From NCBI GenBank assembly GCA_963706875.1, contig CAVPNW010000012.1, forward strand, positions 1-64,000: 64,000 bases of DNA, read 5' to 3'. A program made the position numbers and the translations under genes. Below, piece by piece: positions 56,082-63,442 of this stretch. The stretch is from Prado023 sp963706875. GTDB lineage: Bacteria > Actinomycetota > Actinomycetes > S36-B12 > CAIYMF01. Position 1 is the stretch's first letter, and the number at the start of each line of letters is the position of its first letter. The notes under the pieces are model-generated. The model had not been told where the DNA came from, ran no database searches, and saw nothing but the letters and a program-made list of their open reading frames with translations.

Positions 56082-57539
56082 ATGGACACCATGCATGCTG
56101 CTGCCCCAACACGGCCCCGCTGGTTCGCCGGCCTGCGCCGCTCCCGCTCCCGCCTCCTCGGCGGGGTCGCCGGCGGGTTCGCCGAGTTCTGGGAAGTGGA
56201 CCCACTGTTGGTCCGGGTGCTGGCCGCCTCGCCGCTGCTGGCGGCGATGGTCGCCTTCGTGGGGCAGGTGGTCCTGGGTCTGTACTGGACGGTCCCGGTC
56301 ACCCAGTTGCTGTGGCTGATCTCTGCCGGCACGATCGCGGCGTATCTGATCGGCTGGATGCTGATCCCGCACCCCGACGCCGCCAGCCTGGCCCGCCGGT
56401 TCCTCGCCTGGGGCGGGCCACTGGGCACCCTGGCGAAGCTGACCGTCGGGTTCGTGCTGCTCATCGGGTTTGGGTGGCTGGGACTGGGGACGCTCGGGTA
56501 CGTGGGGGCGCTGGATGACCTCAGCCCACTGGTGTACGTGACCGGCATGCTCGTCACGGTCGGCGGACTGGCCACGCTCGGGGTGTGGCTGGCCCGCGGT
56601 GGGGACCTGCGCGACGCGCTGCACCGCCTCGGCTCGCCCGGGTTCGGGCGCACCGACACGCTCGCACCCGCGGCATGGGTCGATCCGGCTCCCGGAGATG
56701 CGGATCCCACACTGGTCCTGGACGTCGACGGCGAGCCGACGGTCACCCTGCCGGACCCGGGCCAGACCGCTGGGGAGCCCACCCTGGTGCTCGACTCGGT
56801 GGACCGGGCCCGGGCGGCGGCCACCGCGGCCGCCGACGCCCGGGCCGCCGCCGCCGAGGCTCAACGGCGGGCCCGCGCCGAGGCGCGCCGGGCCCGACGG
56901 GCGGAGCGTCGGGAGCGCAACCGGTGGGGCTGGCTGGTCGCCGCGGTCACCCTGATCACCGCCGGCACCCTGGTCCTGACCGACCGGGCCGGTGTCACCA
57001 CCCTCGGCTGGGCCGGGATCGCGATGATCTGCCTGTCCCTGCTCACCACCGGGGTGCTGGTCGGCGCCTGGTTCGGGTCCGCCCGCTGGCTGATCGCCCC
57101 CGCCCTGCTGCTCGCCGGGCTGATCGCGGCCGGTGGGCTGGCCTCCGACGCCCTGGACCAGGCCGCCGCCGCGCCGCCGATCACGATCGCGCCCGAAGGA
57201 ACTACCCGAGGACGAGCAGTTCGCCATGGGCTGGGAGGAAGGAGCGGTCACCGTGGACCTGACCAGCACCAAGGAGCTCGACTCGCGGGTCCTGGCTCTG
57301 ACCGTGGACCGCGGGTCGCTGACCGTGATCATCCCCACCGACCAATGGACCGAGGCCTACGGGGAGGTGATGCTGGGGCGCAACAACCTCACCTCCGGCG
57401 GTGCGAGCGTGGCGCGCTCCGGGCGGCAGTCCGCTCAACAGGTCCGACCGACATGGCCGTGCCCGCTGGCGGGCAGCCGCTCTACCTGGACCTGCACGTC
57501 GGCGTCGGCGAGCTCACCCTCATCGAACAGGAGTCCTGA
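56082..57539 (+). CDS. PspC domain protein with compensating frameshifts
   Basis: A 485-residue membrane protein starting MDTMHAAAPTRPRW. The PspC domain (RLLGGVAGGFAEFWEVDPLLVRVLAASPLLAAM) is followed by several hydrophobic segments to residue about 170. An acidic linker contains repeated PTLVLD, then an Ala/Arg-rich helix (residues about 245-285) and three more hydrophobic segments. Between about 57200 and 57440 the natural sequence lies in the next frame (ELPEDEQFAMGWEEGAVTVDLTST, DRGSLTVIIPTDQWTEAYGEVMLGRNNLTSGG), which resembles LiaF/toast-rack strands. The annotated frame there is Arg/His-rich and unlike protein. Two opposite shifts therefore garble about 80 residues. The gene is divergent from the kinase. 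Confidence 0.7.
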   Translation: MDTMHAAAPTRPRWFAGLRRSRSRLLGGVAGGFAEFWEVDPLLVRVLAASPLLAAMVAFVGQVVLGLYWTVPVTQLLWLISAGTIAAYLIGWMLIPHPDAASLARRFLAWGGPLGTLAKLTVGFVLLIGFGWLGLGTLGYVGALDDLSPLVYVTGMLVTVGGLATLGVWLARGGDLRDALHRLGSPGFGRTDTLAPAAWVDPAPGDADPTLVLDVDGEPTVTLPDPGQTAGEPTLVLDSVDRARAAATAAADARAAAAEAQRRARAEARRARRAERRERNRWGWLVAAVTLITAGTLVLTDRAGVTTLGWAGIAMICLSLLTTGVLVGAWFGSARWLIAPALLLAGLIAAGGLASDALDQAAAAPPITIAPEGTTRGRAVRHGLGGRSGHRGPDQHQGARLAGPGSDRGPRVADRDHPHRPMDRGLRGGDAGAQQPHLRRCERGALRAAVRSTGPTDMAVPAGGQPLYLDLHVGVGELTLIEQES

Positions 57540-57751
57540 TGCGCACCCACCCCGTCGACCTGACCTCCCTCGTGTGGGGCATCATCCTGGCCACCATCAC
57601 CGGCCTGCTCGCTGTGCTGGTCTTCACCGACACCACCCCCGACCTCGGCATGCTGGTGCCCGCAGCCCTGATCTGCGCCGGACTGCTCGTCCTGATCACC
57701 GCCTTGCTTCGACGGGGCCCCCACCCGGCAACGCGTGAACTGGATCGCTGA
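57539..57751 (+). CDS. Small two-helix membrane protein
   Basis: A 70-residue protein beginning MRTHPVDLTSLVWGIILATITGLLAVLVFTD, followed by a second hydrophobic segment (LGMLVPAALICAGLLVLITALL) and a basic tail. It overlaps the PspC gene stop by one base (TGATG), so it is translated with it. Small membrane proteins of this form often sit next to PspC/LiaF genes and may be assembly partners. The function is unknown. Confidence 0.7.
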   Translation: MRTHPVDLTSLVWGIILATITGLLAVLVFTDTTPDLGMLVPAALICAGLLVLITALLRRGPHPATRELDR

Positions 57752-58071
57752 TCCGGGCGCTGGTGCCCCAACCCGCCCACCGACATCGACTGGCCCTCGC
57801 CCGCCAATCCGGGGCTGGGCTGGTGCCGACCCGGTCGCCGTCCCCTGGCCCTGGGCCCCCGTGTGAAGGCTGGGGGACGAGCTGAGAGAGTGCTGTATGC
57901 GTGCTGGGTTGGCCTCAAACGGGGCGGCATTGCCTCCGAGTGCGCCCTCTGAATCGCCTTCGCCGATGCCCCCCGACACCCCTTCGAGGGGGCAGCCGCG
58001 AACGCTGGGGGCGCGGTTCGGCAAGTAGGGGGTAGAGGCCATGCTGGCGGGATGCTGGGGGAGGGGACTGG
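57752..58071. other. Intergenic region before the first ECF sigma gene
   Basis: About 320 bases with no supportable gene. It includes a small hairpin (CCCCC-N8-GAGGGGG type near 57968-57992) and TAGGGGGTAGAGG near 58026, a possible -10 region. GGGGGAGGGGAC about 10 bases before the sigma ATG is its ribosome-binding site. Nothing else was recognised. Confidence 0.4.
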
Positions 58072-58677
58072 ATGACTGACGGAGCGCAGGAGGCGGGCGT
58101 GGTCGATCCGGTAGCTTTCACCGCGTTGGTGGATCGTGAGGGCCCGGACGTCTACGCCTACTTGGTTCGCCGCGCCCCGGCCGACGCCGAGGACCTGCTG
58201 GGTCGGGTGTGGGTGGAGGCATACGCGTCTCGCCGCTCGTTCGATCCCGCGCGCGGTTCTGCCCGGTCGTGGCTGTTCGGGGTCGCCCGGCACGTGCTGC
58301 TGCGACACTGGCGTGACCGGCGACCCGATCCGCGCGACCCGATGCTCACGACCACGCCGGTGGACCCGTGGGACGAGGTGGATGCCCGCTTGGACAGTGC
58401 CGCGCTGGCTGGGCCGCTGCGGGCCGCGTTGGCCGACCTACCCGAAGTCGACCGGGAGATGCTACTGCTGATCGCCTGGGAGCAGTTCACCCCCACCGAG
58501 GCCGCCGCGGTCGTCGGGATCCCACCGGTTACGGCCCGGACCCGGCTGCATCGGGCCAGGTCCCGGATGCGTACCGCTCTGGAAACTGAACACCCACCCG
58601 ACACTGAGGACGAGCCCGATCCGGCTCGCTCTGAAGTGTCATTGTTCGCCCGCCCCACGTCTGGAGGCCCCCGATGA
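58072..58677 (+). CDS. ECF-type RNA polymerase sigma factor
   Basis: A 201-residue sigma-70 family factor. Region 2 runs VDREGPDVYAYLVRRAPADAEDLLGRVWVEAYASRRSFDPARGSARSWLFGVARHVLLRHWRDRR. Region 4 runs LPEVDREMLLLIAWEQFTPTEAAAVVGIPPVTARTRLHRARSRMRTAL, a typical helix-turn-helix. The DAED motif is weakened to DAEDLL but readable. The ATG at 58072 follows a strong GGGGGAGGGG. Its stop overlaps the ATGA of the next gene, a presumed anti-sigma factor, which gives translational coupling. Target promoters are unknown. Confidence 0.87.
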   Translation: MTDGAQEAGVVDPVAFTALVDREGPDVYAYLVRRAPADAEDLLGRVWVEAYASRRSFDPARGSARSWLFGVARHVLLRHWRDRRPDPRDPMLTTTPVDPWDEVDARLDSAALAGPLRAALADLPEVDREMLLLIAWEQFTPTEAAAVVGIPPVTARTRLHRARSRMRTALETEHPPDTEDEPDPARSEVSLFARPTSGGPR

Positions 58678-59866
58678 CCCGCACATGAGCTGTTCGACGT
58701 CTCCTCGATCCCCGGGATCGAGGACCTGACCCGTGCCGGGCAGGTGCCAACCAACCCCGACGCCCTGGTAGCGGCCCGCACCCAGCTCGACGCCGCGATC
58801 GCCGCCGAACCCACCACGGGGACCGGGGCCGTGGTTCCGCTCGGCCGGCCGGCCCGCCGCCGGTGGGTGCACCGGTCCCTTGCAGTTGCGGCTGCTCTGG
58901 CGCTGCTTCCCCTCGGGCGGATCGCCCTGGACACCGCCCGACCCGGATGTCGCCCGGGTCGCGATCGCCGCTGACGGGTCCCTGCAATGCTCGAACGAAG
59001 GATTCGCGGCGCCGATCGCACCTCGCGACGCGGACCTGCGGCTGTTGCCGGCCACCATGCCTGACGGGTGGCAGCTGGACCGGATCGCCGCCCGCTGGTC
59101 CACCAGCGACGACCCCGCCGCCTGCCAAGTCCCCGCGCTGAGCCTGGTCCGCCTGGCCGACGACCGGGTCATCACCGGAGACGTGACCGTGCACGGGCCG
59201 TTCGCCGAGGTCGACGCCGAGTCGTTCCTAGGCTCCCGCTCGACCGTGCAGGTCGCCGGCGTCCCCGGGCTGCTGCTCGACAGTCCGGATGCCGGGTTCC
59301 AACGATGGGTGTGGACCTCCGACGAGCACACCTGGGTCATGGAGGCCCGAGAGCTCACCGCCGACGAGGGTGAACTCGTCGCCGCCGGCATCACCACAAC
59401 CGGGTCCACTGCCGACTGGCAGCCCACCGGTGACGACCTCGGTCTGCAGGTGGTCGCCCAGCGCCCCGGGCCGCTCCCCACCTACCGGACCGCCCATCTG
59501 GAGTGGTACGTCGACCTCACCGGACCCGACGGGCGAGCCGCGCATTACTACGTGCGCTACCAGCCCGAGCACCCGACTCTGGCCCTCGAAGCGACCCACC
59601 CGGGCGTCGTCGTCTCCGCCGACGGCACCGAGGCGCGGATGGACCGACCGGGGCTGGCTGAGGTCGAGCAGATCAGCGTCTGGCGCGACGGGCTGACGAT
59701 CTCCGCGGGCAACGGGCCGATGCTCGGCAACGACACCGACCCCACTGCTGCGCCGGCCCCCTACGGGGTCCTCACCGCGATCGTCGACTCCCTGGCCCCG
59801 GTACCCGCCGACGACCCCCGGCTGACCGAGCACGCCCTCGACGAGGACACCGTCGACCACCCGTAG
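58674..59866 (+). pseudogene. Anti-sigma-like membrane protein, broken by two frameshifts
   Basis: The coupled ATG at 58674 hits a stop after four codons. One base later the frame continues with ELFDVSSIPGIEDLTRAGQVPTNPDALVAARTQLDAAIAAEP, the usual start of anti-sigma partners of such factors. It continues to a membrane segment (WVHRSLAVAAALALLPLGRIAL), then shifts again near 58936-58950 into a long extracellular domain of about 305 residues: DPDVARVAIAADGSLQCSNEGF, ending LTEHALDEDTVDHP. Both breaks correspond to one extra base. The rest of the frame is clean, so the breaks are recent or artefactual. The long C-terminal domain has no recognised fold. Confidence 0.65.
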
Positions 59867-59942
59867 ACGGTTCAGCCCTGCCCAGCCCGGGGATCCGCCG
59901 GGTTGGCCGAGAGCGTGTCTCCGGCGTACCGTGCAACGAGAT

Positions 59943-59985
59943 CCGGCCCCGGCTTGAGCGTCCCCCCGTCGCTCGCCGGGGCCGG
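59943..59985 (+). terminator. Hairpin terminator after the first ECF cassette
   Basis: CCGGCCCCGGC (59943-59953) pairs perfectly with GCCGGGGCCGG (59975-59985), 77 bases after the anti-sigma gene. No T-run. Confidence 0.55.
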
Positions 59986-60178
59986 CTCATGCAGTAGACA
60001 CCCCGACTGGTTCCAGGGTCTTGGGTCGCTTGTGGAGGTTCCCTAGTGGTTCGACGAGGCGCTGCCCTGCGCGGCAGCGCTGGCGCTCACCCATGCATGG
60101 CCGAGTCGACCTCACCAGACCCGGGTGTGACGCAGATCACTGTAACGCTGGTGGGTGGGCTCCCATATACGGGGTGGA

Positions 60179-60226
60179 GGCCTCCCTGCACCTCACCGGA
60201 TCTCGGGGTACGGGTGTAGGGAGGCC
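60179..60226 (+). promoter_or_regulatory. Hairpin in the region before the second ECF sigma gene
   Basis: GGCCTCCCTGCACC (60179-60192) pairs with GGTGTAGGGAGGCC (60213-60226) with one wobble around a 20-base loop. A -10-like TAGGGT follows at 60260-60265. The rest of the 59986-60295 interval shows CATATACGG near 60162 but no gene. Confidence 0.4.
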
Positions 60227-60295
60227 AGCGGGAGTCGCCAGCCAGCGTTGGTGGGCTGGGTAGGGTCGCAGCGGCAGGTGGGAGCGAGGTGGGGG

Positions 60296-60836
60296 ATGGG
60301 GCAGGCCAGGCGGCTGCTCGCGGCGCAGCGTGCCGAGCATGACGCGCTGTTCCGGGCGCACTACCCGACCGTGGTCGCGTTCCTGGCCTGCCGGATCCCG
60401 GTGGAGGACGCCAAGGACCTCGGGGCCGAGGTGTTCGTGGAGGCGTGGCGGCAGCGCGATCATGTGATCGTCGACGAGGACCGGGGGTGGTTGCCGTGGC
60501 TGTTCACGGTGGCCCGGCGGATGTCCAACGCGTGGGTCGCCGCGCAAGTTGCCGCTGGGGCTCGCAACGCCCGGATCGTGCCTCCTGCTGCGGAGGACTT
60601 CACGGCGCGGGTCGTGGAGGTGGATGCGGCCAATCAGCAGCTGTCCGCGGCGATCGCGGCGATGCTGCGTCTGGGTGAGGAGGACCGTGAGGTTCTCGAG
60701 TTGTGTGGGTTGTTCGGGTTCACCCCGGCCCAGGCGTCGATCACCCTCGGGGTGCCCGCGGGCACCGTGCGGGTGCGCCTGCACCGTGCCCGGCAACGTC
60801 TTGTCCGAAGCGATCGAGGGGGAGGTGGCGTCATGA
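60296..60836 (+). CDS. ECF-type RNA polymerase sigma factor, 3' end frameshifted into the anti-sigma gene
   Basis: About 179 residues from ATG 60296. Region 2: EHDALFRAHYPTVVAFLACRIPVEDAKDLGAEVFVEAWRQRDHV, then WLPWLFTVARRMSNAWVAA. Region 4: LRLGEEDREVLELCGLFGFTPAQASITLGVPAGTVRVRLHRARQRL. After RQRL the sequence reads CTTGTCCG. Removing one T restores LSEAIEGEVAS and a TGA at 60834-60836 overlapping the next ATG, the normal arrangement. As written, the frame runs straight into the anti-sigma gene, giving one 348-residue fusion ending at 61342. No strong ribosome site precedes the ATG. Confidence 0.75.
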
Positions 60837-61342
60837 CCGATGACGAGCTGTTCGACGCCCTCTCGGGGGCCACGATGGTGACCCTGGTCGACGAGCGGGA
60901 GCTCGACCGTCGGGCCCGGCACACGGCGCGGCGGATCGCCCGGGAGGCCCGGCGGGAGCAGGTGGCCGGGATCCGCCGCTGGTGGGTGGCCCTGGTCGCT
61001 GGGATCGCCGTGCTGCTGGCCGGGGTGGGGGCGGCCACCGGGGGGCTGCTGCACCGCGAGCCCGCCCAGCAGGACCTGGTCTGGTGCTACACCCGGGTGC
61101 CCACTGATCTGACCGATGACACCGCCCGGTTCGGGGTGCTGTGGGTCGAGCCCGGGGGGCCGAGCACCGCCCAACAGGCGATCGATCTGTGCTACTCCAA
61201 CGGTGACGGGACCATGAAGCCGATCCCTGACCCGGTCAGCCAATGCGTGCTGCCCGACGGTGCCCTGGCCGTGCTGCCCATCGCCAAGTGCACCGACATC
61301 GGACTACCCGAAAGCAGCCTGGAACCACTGACCGACAACTGA
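60833..61342 (+). CDS. Anti-sigma-like single-pass membrane protein
   Basis: 169 residues from ATG 60833: MTDDELFDALSGATMVTLVDERELDRRARHTARRIAREARREQ (cytoplasmic part), a membrane helix (WWVALVAGIAVLLAGVGAATGGLL), then an exported domain of about 90 residues with four cysteines (WCYTRV, LCYSNG, QCVLPD, AKCTD) that could form two disulphides. The position directly after the sigma gene suggests an anti-sigma factor. As sequenced it is in frame with the sigma factor because of an extra T near 60801. It shares the phrase ELFD near its start with the anti-sigma gene at 58674. Confidence 0.7.
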   Translation: MTDDELFDALSGATMVTLVDERELDRRARHTARRIAREARREQVAGIRRWWVALVAGIAVLLAGVGAATGGLLHREPAQQDLVWCYTRVPTDLTDDTARFGVLWVEPGGPSTAQQAIDLCYSNGDGTMKPIPDPVSQCVLPDGALAVLPIAKCTDIGLPESSLEPLTDN

Positions 61343-61365
61343 CCCAACGAAACGGGGGAACCCAG

Positions 61366-61662
61366 ATGCGCACCTGCCATCAGCAAGTTCAGATGTCAAT
61401 CCAGCGAATAGGTGCTGCGGTACTGGCAGTCCTGCTGACTGGCTCACCGGGCGTGGTGCCCGAACAAGCCGCGCCCAACGCAGACGACCTGGACGGCATT
61501 CGCATCAGCGTCACCACCCCTATCACGACGCGAGAGCAACTCAACAACTTCCTGCTCAGCGACGCCCCCAAGACCATCACGATCGACAGGCAGACCGGAG
61601 CCCTCGTCTCGGTGACCAGCGGCCTTCCCAACACGGACCTCCCAGCGACCACGATGTTCTAG
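61366..61662 (+). CDS. Small exported protein
   Basis: A 98-residue protein with a signal-like N-terminus (QRIGAAVLAVLLTGSPGVV) and a short mature part (DDLDGIRISVTTPITTREQLNNFLLSDAPKTITIDRQTGALVSVTSG). The ATG at 61366 or the internal ATG at 61393 could be the start; the second puts the hydrophobic core closer to the N-terminus. It follows the second ECF cassette by 23 bases and may be its product or target. I recognise no family. Confidence 0.6.
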   Translation: MRTCHQQVQMSIQRIGAAVLAVLLTGSPGVVPEQAAPNADDLDGIRISVTTPITTREQLNNFLLSDAPKTITIDRQTGALVSVTSGLPNTDLPATTMF

Positions 61663-61805
61663 GAACAACCGCATCGTGCAAGTCCTGGCGCTCCCCCTGG
61701 CGATGCTGAAGCGAGCCCCCTTCGCCGCCTGTCCCGCGGGAGGGGAGTGTCTGACAGTGCGGTCGGCATGGTTGGTTGTGTTGCCGCTTGCCTGGCTCGT
61801 GATGC

Positions 61806-62045
61806 CTAGGGCTGCTGGGCGGGGGTGACGGTGAACAGGTCGCCGGGTTGGCAGTCCAGGGCGTCGCACAGGGCGGTCAGGGTGGTGAACCGGATGGCGC
61901 GGGCGTGGTTGTTCTTCAGGATGGAGAGGTTGACCAGGCTCAGGCCCATCCGTTCGGCGAGCTCGGTCTGGGTGATGCCGCGCCCTGCCAACAGGGTGTC
62001 GATGTGGCAGATGACGCGGTGGTCCTCGGTGGGGGTGGCGGGCAT
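61806..62045 (-). CDS. Small XRE-family HTH regulator
   Basis: A 79-residue Cro/CI-type DNA-binding protein: VICHIDTLLAGRGITQTELAERMGLSLVNLSILKNNHARAIRFTTLTALCDALDCQPGDLFTV, almost entirely helix-turn-helix. Such proteins are usually paired with a DUF2975 membrane protein, as here. The ATG at 62045 lies one base after the DUF2975 stop, so the two are translated together. It probably represses its own operon through the palindrome at 62720-62736. Confidence 0.88.
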   Translation of the reverse strand: MPATPTEDHRVICHIDTLLAGRGITQTELAERMGLSLVNLSILKNNHARAIRFTTLTALCDALDCQPGDLFTVTPAQQP

Positions 62046-62046
62046 G

Positions 62047-62700
62047 TCAGATCAGGCCGGTGACGTCGTCGCTGAGCCGCCGGCCGACTGCGAACGCCTC
62101 GGCCAGGGCCAGGGCCACCAGGCCGGCGACTGCCCAGGTGAGGTCCAGGGTGGCCGAGGTGACGATCGGGCTGGGGGTGACCGGGCCGGCGGCGTCGAGC
62201 AGGGCGAACCGGGCGAATGCGTCGAGGACCTGTCCGCCGAGGCCGCCGACGAGCACCAGCAGCCCGATCAGGCGCAGCCGGCGGGGGTTGGAGGGGTCGA
62301 ACGGGGCACCGGCGCGGATGGTGCGCAAGGTGCGCGATAGCAGCAGCCCGGCGCCGGCCAGGCAGGCTAGCAGCAGACTGGTCCCCGCTTCGGAGAGCAG
62401 CCGCAGCGGCCACGCCACGCTGAACACGTGCAGAGACATCGAATACAGATCGGGTACGAACTCCAACCACGACCCTTCCGGTACCCCCGTGATTGCGGCG
62501 GCGGCCTGCCCCTGGGCCTCGCTGCTGAGCTCCACCCGGGAGGCACCGCCGGGTTGGGTGAGCTGGTTGACCGGCAGCACGACCGCGACCACCGCAGCCC
62601 CGATCGACCCGATCAGGATCAGCGCGCCGAGCAGGTCGAGCACGACGGTGCGGGTGGCGGCCTCGGTGCGTGCCAGTCGGCCGGTGGGCTTCTCGGACAT
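62047..62700 (-). CDS. DUF2975 domain-containing membrane protein
   Basis: A 217-residue protein with four hydrophobic segments: VVLDLLGALILIGSIGAAVVAVV, LLSEAGTSLLLACLAGAGLLL, LIGLLVLVGGLGGQVLDAFA and LTWAVAGLVALALAEAFAVG. The phrase RTIRAGAPFDPSNPRRLRLIGLLVL and the end LTW-VAGLVALALAEAFAVGRRLSDDVTGL are typical of DUF2975. The ATG at 62700 follows GGGAGGAACC. These proteins are thought to be membrane partners of the adjacent HTH protein, but their signal is unknown. Confidence 0.85.
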   Translation of the reverse strand: MSEKPTGRLARTEAATRTVVLDLLGALILIGSIGAAVVAVVLPVNQLTQPGGASRVELSSEAQGQAAAAITGVPEGSWLEFVPDLYSMSLHVFSVAWPLRLLSEAGTSLLLACLAGAGLLLSRTLRTIRAGAPFDPSNPRRLRLIGLLVLVGGLGGQVLDAFARFALLDAAGPVTPSPIVTSATLDLTWAVAGLVALALAEAFAVGRRLSDDVTGLI

Positions 62701-62719
62701 GGTTCCTCCCGCGTTCGAC

Positions 62720-62749
62720 TTTACGATGATCGTAAACCACGATAGTCGT
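62720..62749. promoter_or_regulatory. Palindromic operators before the DUF2975-HTH operon
   Basis: TTTACGATGATCGTAAA (62720-62736) is a perfect palindrome around a central G. An adjacent related site, ACGATAGTCGT (62739-62749), is also symmetric (ACGA-TAG-TCGT). Both lie 20-50 bases before the DUF2975 start and overlap its likely -10 region (TACGAT on the coding strand). They are AT-rich in GC-rich surroundings. Autoregulation by the HTH protein is inferred. Confidence 0.6.
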
Positions 62750-63053
62750 TAAGTCGCGGCGCGGGGTCCGAGGACGGGGGAGGATCCCGATCACCGACCG
62801 AGCCGTGCGGGGGCAGTCCCGCACTTGCGTTCCCCGGCTCACGCTCCGATCGCGGGTGACCCACATCTAGTAGCCGCTTACCGTCCCGGTGTCGCGGTGC
62901 CCGATGCGTCTCTGCCGCGTACCATCCCGGTCAGCGGCGGCTGCGTCACTGCTGCCGCGAAGTCATCACCCCAATCACCTTCCAGGTCGCCAGTGTCCAG
63001 ATCACCTCGCTACCACTCGCGTCGTTTCCAGTTCACGACATCGGCTTGAGTCC
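62750..63053. other. Non-coding region
   Basis: About 300 bases between the operator and the VanZ-like fragment. I see no gene, tRNA or strong hairpin. It contains short low-GC words such as ACATCTAGTAGCCGCTTACC near 62863. Confidence 0.35.
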
Positions 63054-63442
63054 TCAGCGTGCCTGCGGGTCGGTCGACGCTTTCCGAGGCCTGCGGCGAA
63101 GGACACGTGCTGTGAGGACGTCGACTGCGACCGCGAGCGCGATTCCGACCGCATTGGCCCAAAGGTCGACCGGGTCGACCACGTTGGCCATTACCCCGAA
63201 GCCGTCGGAGAGCTCGAACGCCTCGACGGCAACAAGCACACCGAGCGACGCGAGGAGCCGGGGACGCCGGAATCGCTCGGTGGCGTTGATCGCAGCGAAG
63301 TACAGCGCGAACGAGACAGCGACGTTGCCCGCGTAGCCTTGGACGACAGCTTCCCCAGGGCCGTGGTATTCGAGCTTGAGGACCAGGATGGCGCGCCCAG
63401 AAGCGCGAGTACTACGTTGCGCACCCTCATCGCCGCGTCCAT
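63054..63442 (-). pseudogene. VanZ-like membrane protein, frameshifted
   Basis: The C-terminal part reads cleanly: HGPGEAVVQGYAGNVAVSFALYFAAINATERFRRPRLLASLGVLVAVEAFELSDGFG, then VDPVDLWANAVGIALAVAVDVLTARVLRRR. The D-x-x-D-x-x-AN-x-x-G pattern before the last membrane helix is that of VanZ-like proteins. The natural N-terminus (MDAAMRVRNVVLALLG, from ATG 63442) is in another frame, and the join lies near 63393-63402 and needs one extra base. VanZ-like proteins are linked in some cases to glycopeptide tolerance; no such role can be claimed here. Confidence 0.55.
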
